Of a DNA stretch of 64,000 bases, positions 41,753-50,400 are shown one piece after another. Location: positions 62,001 to 126,000 of the forward strand of contig JBGTCV010000107.1 of assembly GCA_041748655.1 (NCBI GenBank), read 5' to 3'. The stretch is from Leptofilum sp041748655. Lineage in GTDB: Bacteria > Chloroflexota > Anaerolineae > Promineifilales > Promineifilaceae. The notes beneath the pieces are model-generated. The model saw nothing but the letters and a program-made list of their open reading frames with translations. It was not told the origin of the DNA and did no database searches. Each line of letters starts with the position of its first letter. Position 1 is the first letter of the stretch. A program made the position numbers and the translations under genes.

Positions 41753-43290
41753 GATGCAATTTTCTCCTCTTGGCGCATAATGCTTTGCATAATCTTCTCC
41801 TGTGAGGCTTCGGCTTTAGGCATTTCTCCAACAATACGCCCCGCGTTCATCACATAGATGCGATCACATATCCCTAAAATCTCTGGCAGCTCAGACGAGA
41901 TGAGGATGATGCCTTTGCCTTCATCGGCTAATTGATTGATGATGGTATAAATTTCATATTTGGCCCCAACATCGATTCCTCGGGTTGGTTCATCCAAAAT
42001 CAGCACGTCAGGATTGGCAAATAACCATTTGCTCAAGACGACTTTTTGCTGGTTGCCGCCGGACAGATTGACGGTTTTCTGTAAGATGCTGGAACATTTG
42101 ATACTCAGTTTGTCGCGATATTCGCGAGCTACGGCCAATGCTTTGGGCTGGTTAATAATAAAACGGTCGGAAATCCCTTTAAGATTGGCCAGGGAAATAT
42201 TATTTCTGATGTCATCAATGAGGATGAGGCCGTAATTTTTGCGGTCTTCGGTGACATAGGCCAGGCCGTTGGTAATGGCTTTGTTTATGGAACTAACATC
42301 AATTTCCTGGCCACATTTAAATACTTTACCGGTAATGTGTCTGCCGTATGCTTGCCCAAAAATACTCATGGCCAATTCGGTACGGCCCGCCCCCATTAAG
42401 CCAGCAATGCCGACAACCTCGCCCCGCTTAACATGCAGATTAACATTGTGCACCATTTTGCGGTCATCGTGCAGAGGGTGATAAACATTCCAATCCTTAA
42501 CCTCAAAGATAACATCGGCAATGTTAGCCAGGCGGCTGGGGTAACGGTTTGTCATATCTCGACCCACCATCCCTTTTACGATCCGGTCTTCGGTGATTGT
42601 TTCTTTGTGACAATCCAGGGTTTCGATGGTAGCGCCATCGCGCAAAATGGTAATCGAGTCGGCCACTTTGGAAACCTCGTTCAGTTTGTGCGAGATGAGA
42701 ACGGAGGAGATGCCTTGCGCTTTAAATTCCAGCAGCAGCGCAAGTAGGGCATCGCTATCGCTTTCGTTAAGACTAGAGGTTGGTTCATCTAAAATGAGGA
42801 GTTTAACTTCTTTAGAGAGCGCTTTGGCAATTTCTACCAGCTGTTGTTTGCCCACGCCTAAATCGGTGATTAACGTCTCAGGTGCTTCATCAAGGCCAAC
42901 TTTTTTTAGGAGTTCCTGGGTTTTACCAATGGCCTGGTACCAATTGATGATCCCGTTTTTTTGCTGTTCGTTGCCTAAAAAAATGTTTTCGGTAATGGAC
43001 AGTAGGGGAACCAGAGCTAATTCTTGATGAATAATTACCAGACCCAATTTCTCGCTATCTCTAACATCTTTAAAGCGGCACTCTTGCCCCTGGTAAAATA
43101 TTTGGCCCGTGTAATCGCCGTAGGGATATACGCCGCTTAACACTTTCATCAGGGTTGATTTACCTGCTCCATTTTCACCAACCAGGGCGTGAATCTCGCC
43201 CTGACGAACGGCGAAATTTACATTGTCTAGCGCTTTAACACCGGGAAATGTTTTTGTAATGTTGCGCATTTCTAGGATTGTTTCTGACAT
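41749..43290 (-). CDS. Monosaccharide ABC transporter ATP-binding protein (two ABC domains)
   Basis: 513 residues with two ABC halves. The first has VGENGAGKSTLMKVLSG, the signature LGVGKQQLVEIAKAL and LLILDEPTSSLNE. The second has a degenerate Walker A (GLMGAGRTELAMSIFG) but LSGGNQQKVVLSKWLF and LILDEPTRGIDVGAKYEIY. This is the RbsA/GguA pattern. Start 43290 (MSETILEMRN) has GGGAG upstream. Confidence 0.93.
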   Translation of the reverse strand: MSETILEMRNITKTFPGVKALDNVNFAVRQGEIHALVGENGAGKSTLMKVLSGVYPYGDYTGQIFYQGQECRFKDVRDSEKLGLVIIHQELALVPLLSITENIFLGNEQQKNGIINWYQAIGKTQELLKKVGLDEAPETLITDLGVGKQQLVEIAKALSKEVKLLILDEPTSSLNESDSDALLALLLEFKAQGISSVLISHKLNEVSKVADSITILRDGATIETLDCHKETITEDRIVKGMVGRDMTNRYPSRLANIADVIFEVKDWNVYHPLHDDRKMVHNVNLHVKRGEVVGIAGLMGAGRTELAMSIFGQAYGRHITGKVFKCGQEIDVSSINKAITNGLAYVTEDRKNYGLILIDDIRNNISLANLKGISDRFIINQPKALAVAREYRDKLSIKCSSILQKTVNLSGGNQQKVVLSKWLFANPDVLILDEPTRGIDVGAKYEIYTIINQLADEGKGIILISSELPEILGICDRIYVMNAGRIVGEMPKAEASQEKIMQSIMRQEEKIAS

Positions 43291-43335
43291 GATTGTTCTC
43301 CCGCTATTGCGCAGGCGCAAACCAGATTGATGACA

Positions 43336-43372
43336 GGTGTGGGCACGCCAGTTAGTGCCAGGTGCCCACACC
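43336..43372. promoter_or_regulatory. Intercistronic hairpin between binding-protein and ATPase genes
   Basis: GGTGTGGGCAC (43336-43346) and GTGCCCACACC (43362-43372) form a perfect 11-bp stem without a T-run. Such hairpins often protect the binding-protein message from 3' decay, giving more of it than of the ATPase. Confidence 0.65.
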
Positions 43373-43396
43373 CTTAAAGATTAACTCAATTTAATT

Positions 43397-44527
43397 TTAT
43401 TCAAACTGCCCGGCGGTGTAGTAGCCAGTTTCGATGAGCGCTGCTTCCCAGTTGTTGATATCAACGCTAACCGGAATGAGCAGGTAAGATGGTACAACTT
43501 TGACGCCGTTTTCGTAGGTTTCGGTGTCATTAACGGGTACTTCTTCACCGCTCAACAGGGCATCTACCATGGCGACGGTTTGTCTGGCTAACTCGCGGGT
43601 GTCTTTGAAGACGGTTGCGGTTTGTTCACCAGCCAAAATGGATTTGACTGAGGGCAGTTCTGCGTCCTGACCGGTTACTACGGGCATCGGCAGGTCGGCG
43701 CTGCCATAGCCAACGCCTTTCAGGGAGGAGATGATGCCAATGCTCAACCCATCATAGGGAGAGAGCACGGCGTCAACACGTTCATCGGTGTAGAAGGCGC
43801 TGAGCAAGTTTTCCATGCGTGCCTGGGCGGTTGCCCCGTCCCAACGCAAGGTGGAAACCCGGTCCATTCCCATTTGCCCACTTTGCACGACCAGTTGGCC
43901 GTTGTCGATGTAGGGTTGCAGTACAGACATGGCGCCATCGTAGAAGAAGTAGGCGTTGTTGTCGTCGGGGGAGCCACCAAACAGTTCGATGTTGAAGGGG
44001 CCGTTACCATCGGCCAAACCGAGTGCATTTTCGATGTAGCCGGCTTGCAGCACGCCTACCTGGAAGTTATCGAAGGTGGCGTAGTAGTCTACGTTGCCGG
44101 AATCGCGAATGAGGCGATCATAAGCGATGACTTTGATGCCTTGATCTGCGGCTTGTTGCAGGACGTCGGACAGGGTGGTGCCGTCAATCGCGGCGATGAC
44201 CAGGACATCTACGCCTTTGGTCACCATGTTTTCAATTTGGGCTAACTGGTTGGGAATGTCATCTTCGGCATATTGAAGGTCTGTTTTATATCCTTGTTCT
44301 TGGAAGAACTGAACCATCGACTCGCCATCAGAAATCCAGCGGGTTGAGGATTTTGTGGGCATTGAGATTCCCACGAAGTAAGTTTCGTCTGCGGTTTCTG
44401 TGGTTGTTTCGGTGGTTGTTACTTCACTGCTACCGCTGTCTGCGGCTTCTTCGGAGGAACCACAAGCCGTCATAACGAGCAGTGCTAGAAGGGCGATTAA
44501 CAGGAGAAACAATTTTTTGGATTTCAT
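43397..44527 (-). CDS. Sugar ABC transporter substrate-binding lipoprotein (ChvE-like)
   Basis: About 376 residues: signal peptide and lipobox (LLALLVMTACGSS), a Thr/Ser/Glu-rich linker, then a periplasmic-binding-protein fold: YFVGISMPTKSSTRWISDGESM, VDVLVIAAIDGTTL, KVIAYDRLIRDSGNVDYYATFDN, FNIELFGGSPDDNNAYFFYDGA and PVVTGQDAELPSVKSI. This matches ChvE/multiple-monosaccharide binding proteins. The ATG at 44527 is preferred; the frame is open 53 codons further up, but that part is leader sequence. First gene of the operon. Confidence 0.92.
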   Translation of the reverse strand: MKSKKLFLLLIALLALLVMTACGSSEEAADSGSSEVTTTETTTETADETYFVGISMPTKSSTRWISDGESMVQFFQEQGYKTDLQYAEDDIPNQLAQIENMVTKGVDVLVIAAIDGTTLSDVLQQAADQGIKVIAYDRLIRDSGNVDYYATFDNFQVGVLQAGYIENALGLADGNGPFNIELFGGSPDDNNAYFFYDGAMSVLQPYIDNGQLVVQSGQMGMDRVSTLRWDGATAQARMENLLSAFYTDERVDAVLSPYDGLSIGIISSLKGVGYGSADLPMPVVTGQDAELPSVKSILAGEQTATVFKDTRELARQTVAMVDALLSGEEVPVNDTETYENGVKVVPSYLLIPVSVDINNWEAALIETGYYTAGQFE

Positions 44528-44836
44528 TTTCTCTTCCTTTTTATTTTGGTGTAACCGTTCAGTCCTAGAGGTGCGCACCTGACGCTTACATTTTGGTTTT
44601 GCACAAGTTAAATTTTGTTGCTGCCTGGTTGCTGCCGACAAATAGTCGGAGCGGGGTGAAGCTGGGTAGGGCAAACGTTTTATCATCGCTTGGCTTATTC
44701 CATAAATAAATGCTCCTTATTTAGTCTAAGGTTGCGTGCCGGGGCAGTGTAACCACTGCATCGGCTTGTCATGAGCCTCTTGGGCCGTGGGGGGTATTCT
44801 GGCCTGAAAGGGTCATTTTTTAGGCTATCTGGGTGA
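44528..44836 (-). other. Long untranslated leader of the arabinose-type operon
   Basis: About 310 nt separate the operator/promoter from the binding-protein ATG. The leader holds AAGGAG followed by ATG GAA TAA (about 44693-44720), a start-stop element of two codons, and an open frame lacking domain features. No riboswitch class is recognised. Confidence 0.4.
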
Positions 44837-44890
44837 ATGTTATCGTTCCCGTTAACGATAACATCTTAGCATACAATTTTGCAGCGTCAA
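44837..44890 (-). promoter_or_regulatory. Promoter and LacI-type operator of the sugar operon
   Basis: Minus strand: TTGACG (44890-44885), 16-nt spacer, TAAGAT (44868-44863). Overlapping the -10 is the inverted repeat ATGTTATCGTT-CCCGTT-AACGATAACAT (44837-44864). The half site GTTATCGTT recurs in front of the lacI-type gene. Confidence 0.82.
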
Positions 44891-45033
44891 GGCCGGAACG
44901 GCCGTTTTTAGGGCAAAATGTGCATAATGGCGCAAAAATATTGGACAAATTGCCTGAAGTCAACGAGGGTAAGCGGCGGCTTTTCCTTAGCAGCGGGCCA
45001 GCAACCTGCTAATGTGGCAAAATCTGGCCCCAA

Positions 45034-45083
45034 TTGACACTGTTTTGTGGCTGTGCTACACTCAATCCTGTTATCGTTAACGA
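45034..45083 (+). promoter_or_regulatory. Promoter and operator of the LacI-type gene
   Basis: TTGACA (45034-45039), 17-nt spacer, TACACT (45057-45062). GTTATCGTTAACGAC with core TCGTTAACGA (45074-45083) lies just past the start point and shares its half site with the divergent operator, so the repressor probably controls itself and the sugar operon. Confidence 0.82.
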
Positions 45084-45134
45084 CGGGGGCGTTTTTTATA
45101 CATTTTTGGGTCTTTGGGATTTCGTGGGGTTTGG

Positions 45135-45190
45135 CGTGAAGCGTGAAACGTGATGCCTCTCTGGTCACGTTTCACGTTTCTCGCTTCACG
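45135..45190. repeat. CGTGAAGCGTGAAACGTGA inverted repeat
   Basis: CGTGAAGCGTGAAACGTGA is followed after 11 nt by inverted TCACGTTTCACGTTTCTCG. It would form a long hairpin in the 5' leader of the LacI-type gene. Related to 21256-21300. Confidence 0.8.
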
Positions 45191-45247
45191 GCTTGTTAAC
45201 CTCTTGAATTCCCAAAGAGCCCACATTTTTTACTCTTGGGGCAAGCG

Positions 45248-46273
45248 ATGCAATACAAACGAGTGACGCTAAAAGAGGTGGCAGCAGCAGCAGGCGTGTC
45301 TACCCAAACTGTTTCGCGGGTGGTAAACGGCCGTCCTGACGTAGCAGCTGATACCAGAGAGCATATACAGGAAATTATCGACTCCCTGGGCTACCAGCCG
45401 AGCAAGATTGCCCGCAGCCTGATTCAGGGCCAAAGCTATACGCTGGCGGTGGTTAGCTCAAGCATTGGGCTGTATGGGCCGTCACTGGTGTTGCAGGGCA
45501 TTCAGGAAGCGGCCGTGGCCGAAGATTATTCCCTGATGCTGCATATTTTGCCCGATGCTGAGGCGTTTGATGCCCGAAAAATCATCAGCGAGGTGTTGTC
45601 TTACCATGTGGATGGTATTTTGTGGGCGGTGCCAGAAATTGGGCAGAACCGGGATTTGGTGCAGCAGGCGCTGCCGACTTTGAAGGTGCCGATTGTATTT
45701 TTGAACATGCAGCCGCGCCCGAATTTGGTAACGGCCGTTATCGACAACAAACATGGCGGCCGCATTGCCACCCAGCACCTGATTGAACAAGGACGGCAAA
45801 AAATTGGCATTATCACCGGGCCGATGAACTGGTGGGAAGCCCGGCAGCGCGAGTTGGGCTGGCGGGAAGAACTGATGGCCAACAAACGTGTCGTAGACGA
45901 AAGTTATATTGCCAACGGCGACTGGACCCCCAGCAGCGGCGAGCGCTGCATCCGTATGCTGCTGGAATGGCATCCCGAAATGGATGCGGTGTTTGTTTGC
46001 AATGACCAGATGGCTCTGGGAGCGATGAAAGTAGCCCGGCAAATGGGGCGACAAATCCCGGAAGATTTGGCCGTTGTTGGCTTTGACGACATCCCGGAAT
46101 CCCCTTACTTTTCTCCGGCGCTCACCACCGTGCGCCAGGACGTGGCCGAGATGGGTCGCCAGGGCGTGAAGCAGCTGCTGACTCTGATTAATGAAGTGAC
46201 GCTGGATGCGCCTTCTGTTGTGCTGAAACCCAATTTGATTGTGCGCGGCAGCTCGCAGGCGGCGGAGGGGTAA
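45248..46273 (+). CDS. LacI-family transcriptional repressor
   Basis: 341 residues: the LacI HTH (VTLKEVAAAAGVSTQTVSRVVNGRPDVAADTREHIQEIIDSLGYQPSKIARSL) followed by a periplasmic-binding-like ligand domain (GIQEAAVAEDYSLMLHI, DNKHGGRIATQHLIEQGRQKIGIITGP, DAVFVCNDQMALGAMKVARQMG, FDDIPESPYFSPALTTVRQD). It is divergent to the arabinose-type operon and operators are shared, so it likely represses that operon until the sugar binds. The ATG at 45248 is taken as start; a TTG four codons earlier is possible. Confidence 0.92.
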   Translation: MQYKRVTLKEVAAAAGVSTQTVSRVVNGRPDVAADTREHIQEIIDSLGYQPSKIARSLIQGQSYTLAVVSSSIGLYGPSLVLQGIQEAAVAEDYSLMLHILPDAEAFDARKIISEVLSYHVDGILWAVPEIGQNRDLVQQALPTLKVPIVFLNMQPRPNLVTAVIDNKHGGRIATQHLIEQGRQKIGIITGPMNWWEARQRELGWREELMANKRVVDESYIANGDWTPSSGERCIRMLLEWHPEMDAVFVCNDQMALGAMKVARQMGRQIPEDLAVVGFDDIPESPYFSPALTTVRQDVAEMGRQGVKQLLTLINEVTLDAPSVVLKPNLIVRGSSQAAEG

Positions 46274-46308
46274 GCAATTTTCATTTTGGCCGTTGTCCGG
46301 GGGATAAA

Positions 46309-46396
46309 TTCCCAGGCTATGTTCCCCAGGCTATGTAATGAAATTCTGGTTGTCATCACGCTTCACTTTTCACTTTTCACTTTTCACTTTTCACTT
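46309..46396. repeat. CCCAGGCTATGT and CACTTTT tandem repeats
   Basis: CCCAGGCTATGT occurs twice (from 46309), and five TTTCACTTTTCAC units run at about 46363-46396, just before the enoyl-CoA hydratase gene. Confidence 0.7.
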
Positions 46397-46415
46397 CCCC
46401 CCGTACACTTACCCC

Positions 46416-47183
46416 ATGACCCAAGAAATTGAACTGACACAACAAGATGGCATTGTCACCCTGCGCGTCAATCGGCCAGAGGCGCGGAATGCGCTGAACT
46501 GGGCAGCGCAGGCGCAGTTTGCGGCGGCGGTGGCGGATGTGGCGGCGGATACGGCCGTTCGCGTTCTCATCATCACCGGGGCGGGCAAGAAGGCGTTTGT
46601 CTCCGGCGGGGATTTGAAGGAGCTGAGCCAGCATCCCGAACGAGAAGCGGGCGAGCGGCTAAACCGGGTAATGCGCGACGCCCTGGAGCAGCTGACCCGG
46701 CTGCCCATTCCCGTGATTGCGGCCATAAACGGCGACGCTTTTGGCGGCGGCTGCGAGATTCTCACCGCTTGCGATTTGCGCCTGGCGGCCAGCCACGCCC
46801 GCTTTTGCTTTGCCCACACCGGCTGGGGCGGCACGGGACGGCTGGTGAATTTGCTGGGGCAGGCATGGGCGCTCGATTTGCTGTTGACGTCGCGCATCTT
46901 CCCGGCGCAGGAGGCGCAGCAGCTGGGGCTGGTGCAGCAGGTGGTGGAAGATAGCGCGGGGTTGGAAACGGCCGTTGCCCATCTGGCCCAATCGCTTACA
47001 ACACTGCCCAAACACGCCCTCGCCGCCAGCAAACAGCTCGTCTACGCCGCCAGCCAGCCCGCCACCGCCGAACTCAGCCAGCTAGAAACCGAGCTTTTTG
47101 TCGATCTGTGGTCCCAGCCGGATCATTTAGAGGCGTTGGCGGCTTTTCGGGAGAAACGGGGGCCGGTGTTCAGTAATCAGTGA
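46416..47183 (+). CDS. Enoyl-CoA hydratase/isomerase
   Basis: 255 residues of the crotonase family: LRVNRPEARNALNW, KAFVSGGDLKELSQHP (oxyanion loop), IPVIAAINGDAFGGGCEILTACDLRLAASHARFCFAHTGWGGTGR. The usual first catalytic Glu position in the FGGGCE segment is kept (GGGCE), but the second Glu of hydratases (PE.G) reads TGWGG, so dehydration activity is uncertain. The last codons (FSNQ, stop) are supplied by a GTAATC-family repeat, i.e. the natural 3' end was overwritten. Confidence 0.82.
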   Translation: MTQEIELTQQDGIVTLRVNRPEARNALNWAAQAQFAAAVADVAADTAVRVLIITGAGKKAFVSGGDLKELSQHPEREAGERLNRVMRDALEQLTRLPIPVIAAINGDAFGGGCEILTACDLRLAASHARFCFAHTGWGGTGRLVNLLGQAWALDLLLTSRIFPAQEAQQLGLVQQVVEDSAGLETAVAHLAQSLTTLPKHALAASKQLVYAASQPATAELSQLETELFVDLWSQPDHLEALAAFREKRGPVFSNQ

Positions 47184-47223
47184 ACAGTAATCAGTAATCA
47201 GTGAACGGTGTTCAGTAATCAGT
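47167..47223. repeat. CAGTAATCAGTGAACAGTAATC repeat
   Basis: Four CAGTAATCAGT phrases overlapping the 3' end of the enoyl-CoA hydratase gene. Confidence 0.85.
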
Positions 47224-47365
47224 GCGCTGACCCCGCAGAAGGATTCTTCACGCAGCCTGCCCTGAACAATGTTGAAGGGTTCGGAATGACAGCCCGCAAA
47301 AACCCAATGCCGCGCGCACCGGAAAAATGCGTTAAAATGGGGGCTGTTAAGCTGGTTCCACCGCC

Positions 47366-47398
47366 AGATTGGACCAATCTCGCAGATTGGTCCAATCT
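47366..47398. repeat. AGATTGGACCAATCT pair (upstream copy)
   Basis: AGATTGGACCAATCT (47366-47380) and its reverse complement (47384-47398) form a hairpin 24 nt before the methyltransferase start. The 15-mer is itself nearly palindromic. Other copies: 49291-49347 and 57069-57101. A diverged GTCATTCCGA-type repeat lies at 47228-47290. Confidence 0.9.
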
Positions 47399-47421
47399 TT
47401 GCACGCACACAAGGAATGCCC

Positions 47422-50400
47422 ATGACCACGACCCACCTCAACGATCTCCAATTGACCAAAGAGCAAGTTGGCCAGATAGAAAACGTGGCGCAGCTCATCC
47501 ACTTCTTTGCCACCCTCGGCTACAACGTAGACGACGCCATCCCCCTCAACCACGCCCTGCTGGGGCTGGACAGCGAAGATTTGCAGCAGCAAATCCGCCA
47601 GATTCACCGCATTGCCAGCGACCCTGACGGCGATCTGGTCATCTACCTCTTTGTTGTCCGCTCCGTCACCGTTGCCCTCAGCCACACCATTGCCCGCCGC
47701 TTCCGCGAGCGCACCGAAGACGCCCTGCTGGTGCTCACCACAGAGTTTGAATCGCTGGACTTTGTGCTGCTGCAAAAAAAGATTGAGAAGGGGACGGCGC
47801 GGGGCAAGTCGCTGCGCCAGATTATCCGCCCCCGGCCGCTCACCGTAAACCGGCGCAACCCGGACCCCGTCGCCCTGCGCGTCCTCAAGCGGTTTACCTA
47901 CACCGAAGCCGACGGCATCTACCAATGGGACAAGCTCTGTTCCGCCTACGACGTGGCCGAATGGGCCGAACCGGAGTTTAACAACCGCGCCCTCTTTTCC
48001 GACTACTACCTCAAAAACCGGCTGACGGACGCCAAGCTGTCGCCGGAGTGGGCCGAAGATGTGCGCCCCATCGGGCGGCAGGTGCAGCAGCACCTGAGCC
48101 AGGCGCGGCAAAATTACACGAAGCAGCCAGAGAGTGTCATCCGGCGTGGGCTGTATGAACCGCTGTTTGCCGCTCTGGGCTTTGAATTTCAGGAACACAA
48201 AAGCGGCCGTTCCAGCGACAAAGCGCCAGATTACTTCCTGTTGTATGACCCGGCCGACAGCAGCCAGCCCATTGCCGCTGCCCTCACCTACGTCTGGAAC
48301 CGCAATCTGGACAATGAAGACTCCAGGCGAGACAGCGACACGGGGGACAAAATCCCCGGCGCGCTGGTGGTGAGCCTTTTGGAAAACAGCCCGGCTCCCT
48401 GGGTGATTGTGACCAACGGCAAGCTGTGGCGGCTGTACTCTGCCACCGCCAGCAATAAGGCGACCAACTATTACGAAGTGGATCTGGAAGAGGCGCTGGG
48501 CGCGCCGGACCAGATCACCTTTATGAAATATTGGTGGCTCTTTTTCCGCCGGGAGGCGTTTACCGGCTTTCTGGACAAAACGCTGCAAGAATCGGCCAAT
48601 TATGCCAAAGCGCTGGGCAACCGGCTGAAGGATCGCGCCTTTACCCAGATTTTCCCTCACTTTGCCGCCGGTTTTATTCACAATATTCGGGCCGAATCGG
48701 GCAATCCCCAGGCCGGATTTTCTGAAGAATCGCTGCAATGGATTTATGAAGGCACGCTCACCTTCCTCTACCGGCTGATGTTTGTGCTGTATGCCGAAAG
48801 TCTGGATTTGCTGCCCCTGTACGAGGAGCGCGGCTACCGCGGGCTGAGCCTGTACAAGATAAAGCAGGAGATTGCCGCCGCTGCCGGAACTTTGTTCGAC
48901 GACGCCCCCGGCAAGCTAATAAAGCGGTATGGCACAGACAGCACCGAGCTGTATGAGCGTCTTACCGACCTGTTTAGCGTCATCGACAGCGGCGACCCGG
49001 CGCTGAATTTGCCCACCTACAACGGCGGCCTCTTTAGCCAGACCAACGAAAACGGTGAATTCCTGGCCGACTATAAAATACCAGACCAGCAGCTGGCGCT
49101 GGGGCTGGACCGCCTCTGCCGCGATGTGGACGACAAGACCCAGGCGCTGGCCTTTATCGACTTTAAGTCGCTGGGAGTGCGCCAGCTGGGTTCCATTTAC
49201 GAAGGGCTGCTGGAGTTTAAGCTGCACATCGCCCAGGAAGAGCTGGCGGTGGTCAAAGAGAAGGGCAAGGAAGTGTATGTGCCGCGGCAGAGATTGGACC
49301 AATCTGCCCGTAAGAGATTGGACCAATCTCAAAGATTGGTCCAATCTGGATCGGCCTACCTGGAAAACGATAAAAAAGAGCGCAAAGCCACGGGCAGCTA
49401 CTACACCCCAGACTACATTGTGAAATACATTGTGGCCAACACAGTGGGGCCGGTGCTGGCGCGCAAGTTTGCCGAACTGGAACCCCGCCTGCGCCAGGCG
49501 CAAAAGCAGTTCCGCCAGCACAAAGCCAAAGTGATGGCGCGGGGCAATGACCAGCCAGCGGACCTGTTTTGGAACGAGCCAGCGATGCGCCAGCTGGCCG
49601 ACGACTGCCTGAACGTGCGGGTGCTGGACCCGGCCATGGGCAGCGGCCACTTTTTGGTGGAGGTGGTGGACTTTGTTTCTAACCGGCTGATTGACTTTTT
49701 GAACGGCTGGACGGAAAACCCGGTGTGGGGCTTGCTGGAGCGCACCCGCAGCGACATTGTGGCCGACATGGAGCGGCAAAAGGTGACGATAGACACCGAC
49801 CGGCTGACCCGCGTGGCGCTGCTGAAGCGGGCGGTGTTGAAGCGCTGTGTCTACGGCGTCGATTTGAACCTGATGGCCGTAGAGCTGGCCAAAGTAAGCC
49901 TGTGGCTGGACGCCTTTACCCTGGGCGCGCCGCTGAGCTTTTTGGACCACCACCTGAAGCAGGGCAACAGCCTGATTGGAGCGCGGGTGCAGGAAGTGCG
50001 TGACGCGTTAGAAGCGAAGCCGGGGCAGCAGCTGAGCCTGCTGGCCCGCAGCAAATTTACGGGGATGATGCTGGCCACCGACCTGATGCGCCAGATAAGC
50101 TATTTGAGCGACAACACCGTAGCCCAGGTGAGCCAGAGCCAGCAAGCCTACCGCGACGCCAGCGACCATCTGGCCCCGTACAAGCGGCTGCTGGACGTGT
50201 ACACCAGCCGCTGGTTTGGCAACGAAGCCAGCAAAAAAGGGTTTGAGCCGGTGCTGGAATTTTTGCAGCGGGACGACACCCAGGCGTGGATTGAAAACCC
50301 CAACGCCGCTCGCCTGCCGCAAAAAGATTACATGAACGTGCGGCAGGTGGCCGAAACCGCCAGCCGGGCCGCCGAAGAAAAGAGCTTTTTCCACTGGGAA

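Noticed and set aside
44528..44686. 53-residue N-terminal extension of the sugar-binding protein
   Set aside because: It would precede an intact lipoprotein signal peptide, and AAGGAAGAG lies just before the ATG at 44527.
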